Positions 16,504-26,250 of a DNA stretch of 64,000 nucleotides are shown here, one piece after another. The stretch comes from NIOZ-UU13 sp964444135. Lineage in GTDB: Bacteria; Planctomycetota; Phycisphaerae; Sedimentisphaerales; Anaerobacaceae. The notes beneath the pieces were generated by a model. That model had not been told where the DNA came from and did not search any database. It worked only from the letters and a program-made list of their open reading frames with translations. Location of the stretch: NCBI GenBank assembly GCA_964444135.1, contig CAYUFX010000007.1:1-64000 (forward strand). The letters are read 5' to 3'. The position numbers and the translations under genes are program-made. Positions within the stretch are counted from its first letter, which is position 1. Each line of letters begins with the position of its first letter.

Positions 16504-17766
16504 CTATTTTTCAACTCGGACCTGCTTAATCATATCTGCAAAATCTTCCCTGACCTGCATACACATTTTAGAGCCGACCTCTTCTTCTTTCCGGTTGACG
16601 GAGTCCAGGTTATTATTGATTTCATCGAAGAGCTCAATCAGCTTTCCTGTGTTAATCTTCGCATCAGCGATGCAGTACTTTTCAAGTCCGAACTGGGCCA
16701 TAAAATCTTCGGTTTTCTTGTGATATGCAATCGCAAGCAACGGTGTTGCAGCCACTAACGAAAAGATTTGTGAGTGGGTTTTGTGCCCGACAAAAATTCT
16801 GCACTGTGCGACGGCGTTGATATGGTCCGAGGTTCCGGGGAAGCCTTCTACAATTTCGCAATTTCCTTTTTTATCAACGCTGTTTATCACAGCCTCAATA
16901 CAGGCCCGGTCTGTGCCTTGCAGTTCCATCGGAAGAAAACGCACCTTATATCCGGCCTCTATAGCGTGGTCAATCAACGATGCAAAATAGCGCGGGTGAT
17001 TTATATGTTCTTTGAGGCGGTTGGCCCGCGTATGTACATAGACAGCAACTCCCATTACTGGGGGGCGGTCACTTGGCCTGATTCGTGATTTCACAATGTC
17101 ACAGAGGCCGAATACAGACTCACATGTCTTCGATACATGCTCCAGGGAAATCCCCAACTCTTTTATTTGCTCTGCCGAGGCCTCGTCGCGAATAAATATT
17201 CGGCAGGCACCGGAGAGTATTTTTTGCACCATCAGTCTGCTCTTGGGTGACTTAAAGCCAAATGGCCCGATAGATTGCGACCAGAGTACCAATGGTTTGC
17301 CGTAAAGCAAAGCTGCCGCCATATCGAATATTTGCGGACTAACCGCATCGGGCACGAACATTGTCGTTACGTGATGGCCTCCGGTACTGAGGACCATATC
17401 GGCGTCCTTAACAGCTTTCACGAATTGCTTGTTGACCAGGAACTGAAGATACCACGGACGTTTGCCTGCAATCAGGGCGTTACGCACCAGGGGGAAATTA
17501 ATTCGTTTTTTGGGTATCACCTTTTGTATTTGATGAATTACTTTGCCCCAAAAGCCAACACCTTTTTTACGGGAAATATCCCATCCCCATGGGATAACTC
17601 TCACAGCCGCATCAGGAAAATCCGGCTTGTCTTCCCAATATTCAGGATTACTTGCGGATACTGTAACTTGGTTAGCACCAGTGCGGGCCAGCTCTCTGAG
17701 CACGAAAAAAAGGACGGCCCTGTCACCTTTATTTGTGGAGCATTGATTAATGACAAGGACCTTCAT
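16504..17766 (-). CDS. Polysaccharide pyruvyl transferase family protein
   Basis: 420 aa. The N-terminus MKVLVINQCSTNKGDRAVLFFVL matches the G-D-x-A/E-x start of the family. LSTGGHHVTTMF, KPLVLWSQSIGPFG, ACRIFIRDEASAEQIKELG, FVGHKTHSQIFSLVAATPLLAIAYHKKTEDFMAQFG and a C-terminal helix complete the PS_pyruv_trans pattern (G-x-K/R-x-H followed by a Y-x-x-K). It is expected to add pyruvate ketals from PEP to a sugar. It overlaps the flippase gene by 4 bp (ATGA), so it is translationally coupled. 185 bp without a gene separate it from the ligase-like gene. Confidence 0.9.
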   Translation of the reverse strand: MKVLVINQCSTNKGDRAVLFFVLRELARTGANQVTVSASNPEYWEDKPDFPDAAVRVIPWGWDISRKKGVGFWGKVIHQIQKVIPKKRINFPLVRNALIAGKRPWYLQFLVNKQFVKAVKDADMVLSTGGHHVTTMFVPDAVSPQIFDMAAALLYGKPLVLWSQSIGPFGFKSPKSRLMVQKILSGACRIFIRDEASAEQIKELGISLEHVSKTCESVFGLCDIVKSRIRPSDRPPVMGVAVYVHTRANRLKEHINHPRYFASLIDHAIEAGYKVRFLPMELQGTDRACIEAVINSVDKKGNCEIVEGFPGTSDHINAVAQCRIFVGHKTHSQIFSLVAATPLLAIAYHKKTEDFMAQFGLEKYCIADAKINTGKLIELFDEINNNLDSVNRKEEEVGSKMCMQVREDFADMIKQVRVEK

Positions 17767-19313
17767 ATTCGATGTTCCTTCGCACCTTCTAATCTTGTTC
17801 TGACCGCTAAAAATAAGTCAGCCGTCTCTTTCGGCAATGAAATAGCTGTGAAACTTGCCATTACAACAACGATGGACAATGTAAGCATCAAAATCCAATG
17901 AACGTTTCCTCTCAACAAAACGCTGCTCAGCACCCAAAGTGCTGTAATTGAAACGAGACTTGCTGCCAGCGGTTGATACAGGCTGTCTTTTAAGTACTCA
18001 TAGGGGCGTATCCCTAATTTGCGCAGACCATAAAAGGGCAGCCAAATTCCTGTCTTGGCCCACAAAGTGACAACTAGCGTTATCGCAGGTGCCATCGGGA
18101 CGGTAACGAAACCCCGCAAAAGTATCAGTTCCAGTAAAACAGCTATCAATGTGGCCGCAATTGACGCGATGGTCAGGCCTCGCAGATATCCAATTCCGAC
18201 TAAAGCCGGCAGCCATATCTCAAAAAGCCCGCCTGGAAGAACCGATATAATTAGCACTCGCATAACCCAAACTGTTCCTTCCGGAACTGCACCTTTAAGC
18301 CAGAGAGCCAGAATTTTTTCCGTGAAGACGAACAATAATAGAAGTGAGGCACAAGCCAGAACCGAGCTTATACGTGTACCCTTTTTGATTACTGCTTTTA
18401 TTGCCTCGATTCGGCCTTTGGCCCAGAGATCAGAGACCGCCGGCAGGAAAACCACCTGTGTAGCCGCAAGAAATCCACGGACAAAGCCTGGAATCCTTGA
18501 AGCGATATCAAAGACAGCGACATGTGCTGCAGTACCGGCCCAGCCGACCAGCAGTGCCATTGTGCTGTACATAAAAATTGAGCTGCCTGAGCGTGCAAAC
18601 GAGTGGGACGTATATCGCCACAACTCCAGCAGTGTTTCTTTATTAATCAGACGAACATTTACACTTAGACCGGCAATCGACCTTTGCGCTACAATAAACA
18701 TCAACAATGCAGATATTGCTGCTGTAATTGCGAACGCCAACTGGACGGCGATTATACTTTTCCAAAACACAAGTAACCCAACTGTAAGAACCGCCCGAAT
18801 CAAATTAGCTGTAATTACAACGCCGTTATAACGGGTGTAGTACTGACAGCCCTGTAATGTCCCGCTAAAGCTCGCCTCGAGCATCTTAAAGGCCAATGTA
18901 ATACCAACGAGTATGCATGCAATCCTGGCATCGCGTTCGAATTCCGGGGTAATAGCCGAAAATATATCTGAAATCACAAAGGACAGCAGTGTCACAGCTA
19001 CAACGGTCAAAATCGCCAACGCCATAAGTATAATAAATGATGCCGATACAAAACGGTTCAGTTCTTTTATGTCGCTGCGATAAAAAGCCACAAAACGATT
19101 TATCGCTAACACAAATGCCCTCTCAAGAATCATCGGATAGCGCAGTCCCGTAGCCAGCAGGGCCCAGATGCCGTAACCGGCTGCATTAAGGTCGCGCAAT
19201 ATAATTCGAACCAGCACCAGCCCAACTACCGCGCCCACCGCCATGCTGGCCCAGTTCGACCCTGCATTTATTATTATCCTTTTTCGTAATGACATTCGAT
19301 TCGTTGATGACAT
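17763..19313 (-). CDS. Polysaccharide flippase (Wzx/MATE-like)
   Basis: 516 aa with about 12 to 14 hydrophobic helices. It starts IIINAGSNWASMAVGAVVGLVLVRIILRDLNAAGYGIWAL, the Polysacc_synt/MurJ-Wzx N-terminal pattern with G-Y-G-I-W after helix 1. It probably translocates the lipid-linked repeat unit across the inner membrane. The first ATG (19313) overlaps the methyltransferase gene by 40 bp; an alternative ATG at 19295 cannot be excluded, since neither has a strong SD. It is ATGA-coupled to the pyruvyl transferase. Confidence 0.9.
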   Translation of the reverse strand: MSSTNRMSLRKRIIINAGSNWASMAVGAVVGLVLVRIILRDLNAAGYGIWALLATGLRYPMILERAFVLAINRFVAFYRSDIKELNRFVSASFIILMALAILTVVAVTLLSFVISDIFSAITPEFERDARIACILVGITLAFKMLEASFSGTLQGCQYYTRYNGVVITANLIRAVLTVGLLVFWKSIIAVQLAFAITAAISALLMFIVAQRSIAGLSVNVRLINKETLLELWRYTSHSFARSGSSIFMYSTMALLVGWAGTAAHVAVFDIASRIPGFVRGFLAATQVVFLPAVSDLWAKGRIEAIKAVIKKGTRISSVLACASLLLLFVFTEKILALWLKGAVPEGTVWVMRVLIISVLPGGLFEIWLPALVGIGYLRGLTIASIAATLIAVLLELILLRGFVTVPMAPAITLVVTLWAKTGIWLPFYGLRKLGIRPYEYLKDSLYQPLAASLVSITALWVLSSVLLRGNVHWILMLTLSIVVVMASFTAISLPKETADLFLAVRTRLEGAKEHRI

Positions 19314-20422
19314 TGATAACTTAAAGACTCACCTTGCCTGGCATAGATAGTGTAGAACGGCGCAAAGAACAAACCTTTGTCTTTAAGCATTCGAATCATG
19401 GGATTTAAAACAATACCCATAAATCTCTTTAGAGGATGGTTAGTTTTTGAATTTGCATAATAACCCGCGAGAATATCCACCTTGAAGCCTTCGTTTGTAA
19501 GTATTTCTCTTAGATGATTAATATCATGAAGGCGTTCGGCCCAGTTGCCGGTGTAAGGATTGACCGTATTTGTCGGATGCTCCGGTTCTCGAGGGATGCT
19601 TCCGGTCTTAAGATATTCATCGACGACCTCTTTGATATCCGGCTCAATCAGGCCCCTCGTGGCTTTTGCCAATCGGCGGACTTCTGCATCCGGAATAGAA
19701 GGAGCATATTCAGATATAATTTCTTGGCGAACAATAAGATAAGCTTTCGTAAGGTAGTCTTCGCGGCAGCCCTGCTTTTTTTCTCTGCCTCCGTATTCGG
19801 CTTTCCTCTGAAAGTTCATACGGTGTCTTTTTATCAGTGGATTAAACGGATTTGCGCTGGAGGCCATCACAATGGTAAGCGGCCCGGCCGACAAATTAGA
19901 AAGTCTTACCAGAAACGTTTCTATGTCGTATATATGCTCAATTACATCGTATGAAGCCAATGCATTGCAGGAGATTGAATTCGTTTTCAAAAAGTCAACC
20001 AGTTCGTCTATATCTCCGAGAACGTAATGGTCGGCTGGTTTTTCTTTGATAGCCTGGGCTATAATTTGAGCATCTTTATGGTAGGGGGGCCACAGGTCGT
20101 TATATATGACTGTCCCAATGCCAAGCTCTTTGGCCAGTAAAGACAATATGCCCACACCTCCGCCGTGGTCTATGAAAACAAATTTGTCGTATGGAACGTC
20201 ACTATAAGCAATTGACCAGGATAAAATATACGAAAAGTTCCGCAATGTGCTCCTTATGTTTCTGACCTGGTCGCTGAAATACTTTTTGCCGGCATCCGAC
20301 ACTTCCAGACGGCTGATGTCTATATTGTTTAGTTTACCACACAGTCTGGCTGATGCTCCGTTGATGTCTCCGAGCGCTTTATTATCATCGGGTAACAGTG
20401 CGTGCTGGTAATGAAACTCCAT
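19274..20422 (-). CDS. Class I SAM-dependent methyltransferase
   Basis: 382 aa. Motif I is KFVFIDHGGGVGILSLLAKELG (residues 80-101); YNDLW follows at strand 2, and ALASYDVIEHIYDIETFLVRL is the post-II/motif IV region typical of sugar or lipid O-methyltransferases. Residues 190-330 are long and less typical. Location inside the polysaccharide operon suggests sugar methylation, which is inferred. The 3' end overlaps the flippase gene. Confidence 0.8.
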   Translation of the reverse strand: MEFHYQHALLPDDNKALGDINGASARLCGKLNNIDISRLEVSDAGKKYFSDQVRNIRSTLRNFSYILSWSIAYSDVPYDKFVFIDHGGGVGILSLLAKELGIGTVIYNDLWPPYHKDAQIIAQAIKEKPADHYVLGDIDELVDFLKTNSISCNALASYDVIEHIYDIETFLVRLSNLSAGPLTIVMASSANPFNPLIKRHRMNFQRKAEYGGREKKQGCREDYLTKAYLIVRQEIISEYAPSIPDAEVRRLAKATRGLIEPDIKEVVDEYLKTGSIPREPEHPTNTVNPYTGNWAERLHDINHLREILTNEGFKVDILAGYYANSKTNHPLKRFMGIVLNPMIRMLKDKGLFFAPFYTIYARQGESLSYQCHQRIECHYEKG

Positions 20423-20456
20423 AAATCAAGAATCGGTTAGGGGTGTCCTTGGTGGG

Positions 20457-22838
20457 CTAATTTTCCTGGTTTGTTAGTTTTAGCAGTGTATCCGACAAGA
20501 TTTCTCTGGCATCATACACAATCTTGCTGTCGTGCTGGTTGTTTAGAACTCTGCTGACCTGGCTGTCGAGAGTTTCCTTGGCCTTGTTTGCCTTTGCCGG
20601 TTCTTTTGGTTTTATCTTATTAATCGCCTGTTGCAATTCATAGAGATACTGATAGTCTTCGACTCCCTCTCGCCACGCTTCCCAACGACGCGAGGGAACT
20701 ATATTCTCCAATAGTCCCGGTACAGGGCTGCCTCCTCTGCCATAAACAGCACCGGAGAAGCCCTGGGGTCTTAAAGTGTCATCCCAGGGAACAGCACCGC
20801 TCTTAAAATTGAGACCGTAGTAGTAAATCCAGAAGCCGGCTCCGGTTTGGCCTCTCTTAAAAGCATGCCACGGCAGAAGGCGATAATATGAATAAGGGTC
20901 TTTGGCTTTCATTGGCCTTAAACACTCGTACGTCCAGACTTGCTTTCCGAAGTCTTTTATCTGCTCCAGCCATTGGGGGTGTCGCATACAGTGGCTGTCC
21001 TGAAGACACCATATATCGATAATCTCCCGGAACTTCATAAATTCTTTTGGCCCTTTGCCAAAGGAGTTTGCGTAAATTCTTACTTTTGGGTCTGTGGCTT
21101 TGATTAGTTGGGCAAGTTCGTAAAATTCATCGCACAGACTCTCATCAAACGGATACAGCGCGAACTTGTCATAACCGACGGCGACATCTTTGAGATGTTT
21201 TACCAGGTTTTTCAGCCATTGTGAAAAGACAGCCTTCCATGCCTTGGTCATCCATTCGACATTCCCGAATCGGCCGTGGTCTTTCTTACTGCTGTTGAAG
21301 TCTAAGCAAAGCAGGTATGTCCCGGCGTAATTATGATACTGAAGAGCTTTATCTAAATTTGCGAAATTCGGTTTTCTGACCACGCCGGGCCGGTCCGATG
21401 AATATCTCAAAAGAGGCAGGTCCTGCGGAGGAACAGTATAGACGTTAATATGATGATTACGTAGGTCTTCGGCCATTTCGGTCTCAGAGGCAACTTTATA
21501 ATATGCCCAGTTGCACGTATTAAGGGCAAAATTCTCAGGAAATTTTTGCCTTTGAACCTCTATGTAAACAGAAATGGTTTCTATCGGCAGGCTTGTTCCC
21601 TCTGCGGTCTTTGCCAAAACTCCGATTTGCCCCTTATAGCTGCCGGCCGTCAATGTCGGATTAAATATCGTCAGCCATATTTGTGTTAGCTCGCCCGTCT
21701 GCAAATTAAAGGGACGCTCCGCCTGCAAAACAAGGGCATCCGCTATTGAACCAACCGTACTGCCTTTAACGTACATCGCTCTTCTAACCGTGAACGTTTT
21801 GTTACCGTCGATTTTCTCGCCGGCAGGGCTTAGCAATGGCGAAATAGAAACGGCCATCGTCATCACTTCATCAGAGCAGTTTACAATGTTAAATGCAGCC
21901 GACTCGTATTCATTCTGCCACATTTGAACACTTATGTCTTTGGCACTTTCGCCGAGGAACATCTCTTTTTCAAACACCATCTCCATCGGATTTGCCGGCA
22001 GGCACACAAATGGCTTTCCATACACCACCTTATATATTCCGGCTCGGATTTTGCCTACCTGCTCCTTTATGGCAAGCAGTTTTGTAGGTGTATCTGCTTT
22101 TTGGGCCTGTCTTTCAAGTTCAGAAAACATTTTCTCACTGAATTGGCCGGATAGCTTAGACCGGTTCTCTTTGATACTTTTGAGTGCCGCGGCAGCGTTT
22201 TCGCACAACTGCAGGTAACCGCAAATTCTTTTTAGTAGTTCTTCAGAACTCGTGAACGCTTCAAGGTCATTTCGAAGTTTGATATTTCTGGCAGCCGGAA
22301 GCGAATCGCCGAATACCTCTACTTCGTCAAGGAATACATAGCGCCATTTTGGCCTTATTATAAATTTGACGTATCGTCCCAGGGCATTTATATCCCGAAT
22401 ACTCATCGTTCGGGAGACTCCGCGGTAGCCGCGTGCTCGGACGTTTTCCAAATCTTTACTACTCACCAGTCCGGCAAATCGAAACTTTCGATTGTCTTCA
22501 CTCAACAACACAGCGACAAATTCAGGAAACTCTACGTCCGCGAAGCCTCCCCCGATGGTGTGTATCCGGACTTCATAAATAGCGGACTTGTTGCCGAGGT
22601 CTATCACAATTTCCACAGCCGGTTCGGCTTTCTGCCAGCCTACGGTGCTTTTGTCCTTCCATTGACTGCCGGATATTCTGCCGTCGGTGAGTTGAATTAC
22701 ATCGGACTTGTCAGTGCACAAATGATAATTAGGTTTCGGCGAGAGTGTGTAACTTTTGCGTAGTGACAGATTTTCCCCGGCACGGACCGGCTTGTAGTTA
22801 CACACTAATAAAAATAGTATAAAGAATCTTTTTAACAT
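20457..22838 (-). CDS. Secreted discoidin-like/DUF4091 glycoside hydrolase-like protein
   Basis: 793 aa with a signal peptide (MLKRFFILFLLVCNYKPVRA). Residues about 25-175 look like an F5/8 type C carbohydrate-binding domain (IVIDLGNKSAIYEVRIHTIG; GRYVKFIIRPKW; FLDEVEVFG). Residues 290-430 form a beta-sandwich, and residues 440-740 match DUF4091/GH123-like TIM barrels: FALYPFDESLCDEFYELAQL (Asp-Glu pair), IDIWCLQDS, WTYECLRP, and the signature PSRRWEAWREGVEDYQYLYEL. GH123 members are beta-N-acetylgalactosaminidases; the activity here is not proven. It lies within the polysaccharide locus, 34 bp beyond the methyltransferase start, and may trim the glycan. Confidence 0.8.
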   Translation of the reverse strand: MLKRFFILFLLVCNYKPVRAGENLSLRKSYTLSPKPNYHLCTDKSDVIQLTDGRISGSQWKDKSTVGWQKAEPAVEIVIDLGNKSAIYEVRIHTIGGGFADVEFPEFVAVLLSEDNRKFRFAGLVSSKDLENVRARGYRGVSRTMSIRDINALGRYVKFIIRPKWRYVFLDEVEVFGDSLPAARNIKLRNDLEAFTSSEELLKRICGYLQLCENAAAALKSIKENRSKLSGQFSEKMFSELERQAQKADTPTKLLAIKEQVGKIRAGIYKVVYGKPFVCLPANPMEMVFEKEMFLGESAKDISVQMWQNEYESAAFNIVNCSDEVMTMAVSISPLLSPAGEKIDGNKTFTVRRAMYVKGSTVGSIADALVLQAERPFNLQTGELTQIWLTIFNPTLTAGSYKGQIGVLAKTAEGTSLPIETISVYIEVQRQKFPENFALNTCNWAYYKVASETEMAEDLRNHHINVYTVPPQDLPLLRYSSDRPGVVRKPNFANLDKALQYHNYAGTYLLCLDFNSSKKDHGRFGNVEWMTKAWKAVFSQWLKNLVKHLKDVAVGYDKFALYPFDESLCDEFYELAQLIKATDPKVRIYANSFGKGPKEFMKFREIIDIWCLQDSHCMRHPQWLEQIKDFGKQVWTYECLRPMKAKDPYSYYRLLPWHAFKRGQTGAGFWIYYYGLNFKSGAVPWDDTLRPQGFSGAVYGRGGSPVPGLLENIVPSRRWEAWREGVEDYQYLYELQQAINKIKPKEPAKANKAKETLDSQVSRVLNNQHDSKIVYDAREILSDTLLKLTNQEN

Positions 22839-23003
22839 TATTGTTCTTCGTGTACTATCTGCACCGACCGTATTTCTCCGATGTGAGTTGATTAAGCTGT
22901 GTGCCTGAAAAATTGTATTTTTATTTTGGCTATAGTATTCTGTAACACGCCTGTTATAAGCGTGCGTTTCCGCATTTAATTTGAGGGGATGGCTCGGAAC
23001 CAG

Positions 23004-23948
23004 CTATGCCGTTCTTTGCTTTCTATACCAGTCTATTGTCGCCTTAAGGCCTTCATCAAAGGTGGTTTTGGCCTCAAAGCCGAAGTATTTTTTGGCTTTT
23101 GATACATCCAGCCGCCGCCTCGGCTGACCATCCGGCTTCGAGCTGTCCCAGCGAATTTCACCGGTAAAGCCCGTAAGCTCGACAATCTTCTGAACAAGCT
23201 CTTTTATCGTTATTTCAAATCCGGCACCGATATTGACCGGCTCAGGGCCGTTGTAATGTTCTGTCGCCAAAAGAATCCCCTCAGCAGCATCGGCTACGTA
23301 AATAAACTCACGCGAAGCACTCCCTGTCCCCCAGCAGTCAATATGGTCTGCATTGCAATCAATGGCATCAACGCATTTCTTTATCAATGCGGGAATCACG
23401 TGACTGCTGGCGGGGTCAAAGTTGTCGCCGGGGCCGTAAAGATTTACCAGCAGTAGAAATATCGAATTAAAACCGTATTCTGTCCGGTAAGCTTGCGATT
23501 GAACGAGCAGCATTTTCTTGGCCAGCCCGTATGGTGCATTAGTCTTCTCCGGATATCCGTTCCAAATGTCTTCTTCCTTAAACGGCACCGGCGTAAATTT
23601 CGGATATGCACAAACCGTACCGATCGCGACAAACTTTTCAATGTTTCGTAGTCTGCCCTGCTCGATGAGCTGAACGCCCATCATTAGATTCTTATAGAAA
23701 AACTCGCCCGGATGTTCGCGATTGGCTCCTATTCCACCCACGACCGCAGCTAAGTGAATAACAACGTCCGGCTTCATATCTTTGTACATCCGATTTATAT
23801 CATTTATGTTGACAAGGTCATAGTCTTCAATCTTCGGCACAAGAATATTCTTGCAGCCCCGTTTTTGCAGTTTTTCAGTTACGTAACCGCCTAAGAAACC
23901 GGCCCCGCCGGTAACAACAACTCGCCTGTTATCAAAAAAAGTGCTCAT
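23004..23948 (-). CDS. fcl: GDP-L-fucose synthase
   Basis: 314 aa, SDR-extended fold with a Rossmann GGAGFLGGYVTEKL, catalytic YGLAKK (Y-x-x-x-K) near residue 140, and CAYPKFTPVPFKEEDIWNGYPEKTNAPYG, the Fcl-type loop. It makes the 3,5-epimerisation and 4-reduction steps from GDP-4-keto-6-deoxy-mannose to GDP-L-fucose. The start overlaps the 3' end of gmd by 4 bp, forming the usual two-gene fucose unit and predicting fucose (or a derivative) in the polysaccharide. Confidence 0.95.
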   Translation of the reverse strand: MSTFFDNRRVVVTGGAGFLGGYVTEKLQKRGCKNILVPKIEDYDLVNINDINRMYKDMKPDVVIHLAAVVGGIGANREHPGEFFYKNLMMGVQLIEQGRLRNIEKFVAIGTVCAYPKFTPVPFKEEDIWNGYPEKTNAPYGLAKKMLLVQSQAYRTEYGFNSIFLLLVNLYGPGDNFDPASSHVIPALIKKCVDAIDCNADHIDCWGTGSASREFIYVADAAEGILLATEHYNGPEPVNIGAGFEITIKELVQKIVELTGFTGEIRWDSSKPDGQPRRRLDVSKAKKYFGFEAKTTFDEGLKATIDWYRKQRTA

Positions 23949-24958
23949 TGTTTTGTTTTCTGGTGGTCTTTGATAATTTTCTCGTTCTCGGCGATTCTCA
24001 TATCGGCATCAGTCATCATTCTCGCAAGCTCCTTAAAGGTTACTTTCGGCTCCCACTTGAGAGTCTTTTTTGCCTTGCTCGCATCGCCCTGCAAACAGTC
24101 AACTTCGCTCGGCCGGAGATATCGTGGGTCGATTTCAACGTACTCTTGCCAATCAAGATCAAGATAACCGAAAACCTCCGCCACAAATTCTCTGACCGAA
24201 TGGCTTTCGCCCGTGGCCACAACATAATCGTCGGGCTTGTCCTGCTGGAGCATAAGCCAGTTTGCTTGGACATAATCGCCGGCAAAACCCCAGTCTCGTT
24301 TTGCCTCCAGATTGCCCAAAAAGAGTTTGTCCTGCAGCCCCAGTTTGATTCTCGTCGCCGCTCGTGTAATTTTTCGCGTAACAAATGTCTCGCCTCGCCT
24401 CGGCGATTCGTGATTAAACAAAATCCCGTTACACGCAAATAAACCGTAAGCTTCTCGATAATTCACTGTCTGCCAAAAGCTGTAAACCTTTGCACAACCA
24501 TACGGACTTCGCGGATAAAAAGGCGTCCTTTCTGTTTGTGGAGTTTCGACAACCTTGCCGTACATTTCGCTGCTGGAGGCCTGATAAAACTTGGCCGGCT
24601 TATCGCTGGAACGGATCGCATCCAATAGCCGAAGTGTTCCAAGAGCATCCACATCAGCCGTGTAGATAGGCATATCAAAACTTACCCGAACATGGCTTTG
24701 TGCGCCTAAGTTATAGACCTCGTCCGGCTTAATCTCGTTAATAATTGTTGAGAGGTTATTGCCATCGGTCAAATCCCCATAAACCAGCCTGAGTCGTGGA
24801 TGTTCGTGCGGGTCTTTATACAAATGGTCAATTCTGCCCGTATGAAACGACGAGCTTCGCCGCATGATACCCCAGAGCTGGTAACCTTTTTCCAGCAGCA
24901 GCTCTGCAAGATATGAACCATCCTGCCCGGTAATACCGGTAATCAATGCTTTTTTCAT
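23945..24958 (-). CDS. gmd: GDP-mannose 4,6-dehydratase
   Basis: 337 aa. N-terminal Rossmann motif ALITGITGQDGSYLAELLLEKGY, then the RRSSSFHTGRIDHLY loop, SSSEMYGKV, YGCAKVYSFW (Y-x-x-x-K), NHESPRRGETFVTRKI and the C-terminal RPSEVDCLQGDASKAKKTLKW, all typical of Gmd. It converts GDP-mannose to GDP-4-keto-6-deoxy-D-mannose. Coupled to fcl by a 4-bp overlap, and 5 bp downstream of another epimerase gene. Confidence 0.97.
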   Translation of the reverse strand: MKKALITGITGQDGSYLAELLLEKGYQLWGIMRRSSSFHTGRIDHLYKDPHEHPRLRLVYGDLTDGNNLSTIINEIKPDEVYNLGAQSHVRVSFDMPIYTADVDALGTLRLLDAIRSSDKPAKFYQASSSEMYGKVVETPQTERTPFYPRSPYGCAKVYSFWQTVNYREAYGLFACNGILFNHESPRRGETFVTRKITRAATRIKLGLQDKLFLGNLEAKRDWGFAGDYVQANWLMLQQDKPDDYVVATGESHSVREFVAEVFGYLDLDWQEYVEIDPRYLRPSEVDCLQGDASKAKKTLKWEPKVTFKELARMMTDADMRIAENEKIIKDHQKTKQ

Positions 24959-24963
24959 AATGT

Positions 24964-25932
24964 TCAGTCCTTTTTACGCTTTTCGTTATCAATAATTAGC
25001 TGCAACGATTCGGTCAGGCTTGTTTTCGGTTCCCAGCCGATAGTTTTTTTGATTCGCTCTATGTTTGGCACACGCCGCATCATGTCCTCAATAGGCCTTC
25101 CATAAGCAACCTCATAGGGCACAAATTGCTTTTTGCTTTTACTGCCGGTCATTTTGATAATTCTATCAGCCAGGCCTTCAATGGCAATCTCTTCGCTCGA
25201 ACCGATATTATATACCTTACCTGCTGCCTGCTCGCGCTTCATCAGGCTGATAATCGCCTCTACGAGGTCGGCCACGTAACAAAAACATCGCGTTTGCTTG
25301 CCCGTCCCATATATCAGGACCGGCTCATTCCTCAACGCCCTTTGAACGAACCGCGGCACCACCATGCCGTACCGACCTGTTTGCCTCGGCCCGATTGTAT
25401 TAAAGAACCTGCCGATTACCACGCCCAATCCATACTGTTGATAGAAAGCCAGACCTAAAAATTCGTCTATCGCCTTACTGCAGGCATACGACCACCGCGA
25501 AAGACTCGTGCTGCCGAGCACAACATCATCATCTTCACGAAATGGAACCGTTTCGCTTTTACCGTACACTTCGCTGCTTGAAGCGATAAGGATTTTTCTG
25601 CCGAATTTGTTGGCTACGTCCAGCACTATTTCAGTGCCGCCGATATTGGTTTCTATCGTATGTACCGGGTCCTCAGCTATCAGCCTGACACCAACAGCCG
25701 CCGCCAGATGAAAGACCGCTTCGCTCTGCTCCACCAGGGGCTCTATCAGTACAGTGTTACGGATGTCACCTTCAACAAACTCAAAGCCGGAATGTTCTTT
25801 GAAACTTTCGATATTTTCCAAGCTGCCGGTGCTGAGGTTATCGATAACGAGCACCTTATTACCATCTTTGAGCAGCCGCTCCGCCAGATGAGAGCCGATA
25901 AATCCCGCACCGCCTGTAATTAATACTGTCAT
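24964..25932 (-). CDS. NAD-dependent epimerase/dehydratase (nucleotide-sugar, UDP-xylose synthase/GalE-like)
   Basis: 322 aa with VLITGGAGFIGSHLAERLL, VIDNLSTGSLENI, SSSEVYGKSETVPFREDDD, YACSKAIDEFLGLAFYQQYGLGVVIGRFFNTIGPRQ (catalytic Tyr-Lys pair), and RCFCYVADLVEAI. The pattern fits UDP-glucuronate decarboxylases and related 4-epimerases; the exact substrate cannot be fixed from sequence. It is the first gene of the epimerase-gmd-fcl set. Confidence 0.85.
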   Translation of the reverse strand: MTVLITGGAGFIGSHLAERLLKDGNKVLVIDNLSTGSLENIESFKEHSGFEFVEGDIRNTVLIEPLVEQSEAVFHLAAAVGVRLIAEDPVHTIETNIGGTEIVLDVANKFGRKILIASSSEVYGKSETVPFREDDDVVLGSTSLSRWSYACSKAIDEFLGLAFYQQYGLGVVIGRFFNTIGPRQTGRYGMVVPRFVQRALRNEPVLIYGTGKQTRCFCYVADLVEAIISLMKREQAAGKVYNIGSSEEIAIEGLADRIIKMTGSKSKKQFVPYEVAYGRPIEDMMRRVPNIERIKKTIGWEPKTSLTESLQLIIDNEKRKKD

Positions 25933-26211
25933 ATCAAACCCACTTAGAATTTTCTATTGTTATTTCTGCCTAATCACCATTTTGCAGAACATTAAAGCAA
26001 TAATCAATAATCTATTTGGTTAGACTCCGTCCCCGTCGGCTGCGCATACAAACAAATACGGCCTCACTATCATACCCAAATTTTCTGTGTAAACCTTTTT
26101 CTTACGGTCATAGCCGCACCAATTGTATTGATGCTCACCTCTGATTGGCGTGGATTGACCGGCAGTCTTCTTACACCATAAGTATCGGCAAATAAAGAAC
26201 ATAGCTTTAGG

Positions 26212-26250
26212 TTATCGGGTTATCAGGTTATCAGGTTATTAGAATATAAG
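26212..26250. repeat. GGTTATCAG tandem repeat forming the 3' end of the GT39-like gene
   Basis: About four degenerate 9-bp copies of GGTTATCAG span the stop codon. The neighbouring 26290-26345 has tandem CTGT(C/T)(A/C)TC(T/C)-like units. Together they encode the unusual hydrophilic C-terminus (KQKTDNRGQMTEGG to the end) of the protein. Confidence 0.6.

Noticed and set aside
18055..18831. 258-codon plus-strand ORF
   Set aside because: Antisense to the flippase gene; Thr/Ala/Ile-rich shadow frame with no motif or SD.
26020..26202. 60-codon minus-strand ORF between the epimerase and GT39-like genes
   Set aside because: Short, Cys/Tyr/Lys-rich, no SD or family resemblance; intergenic noise is more likely.
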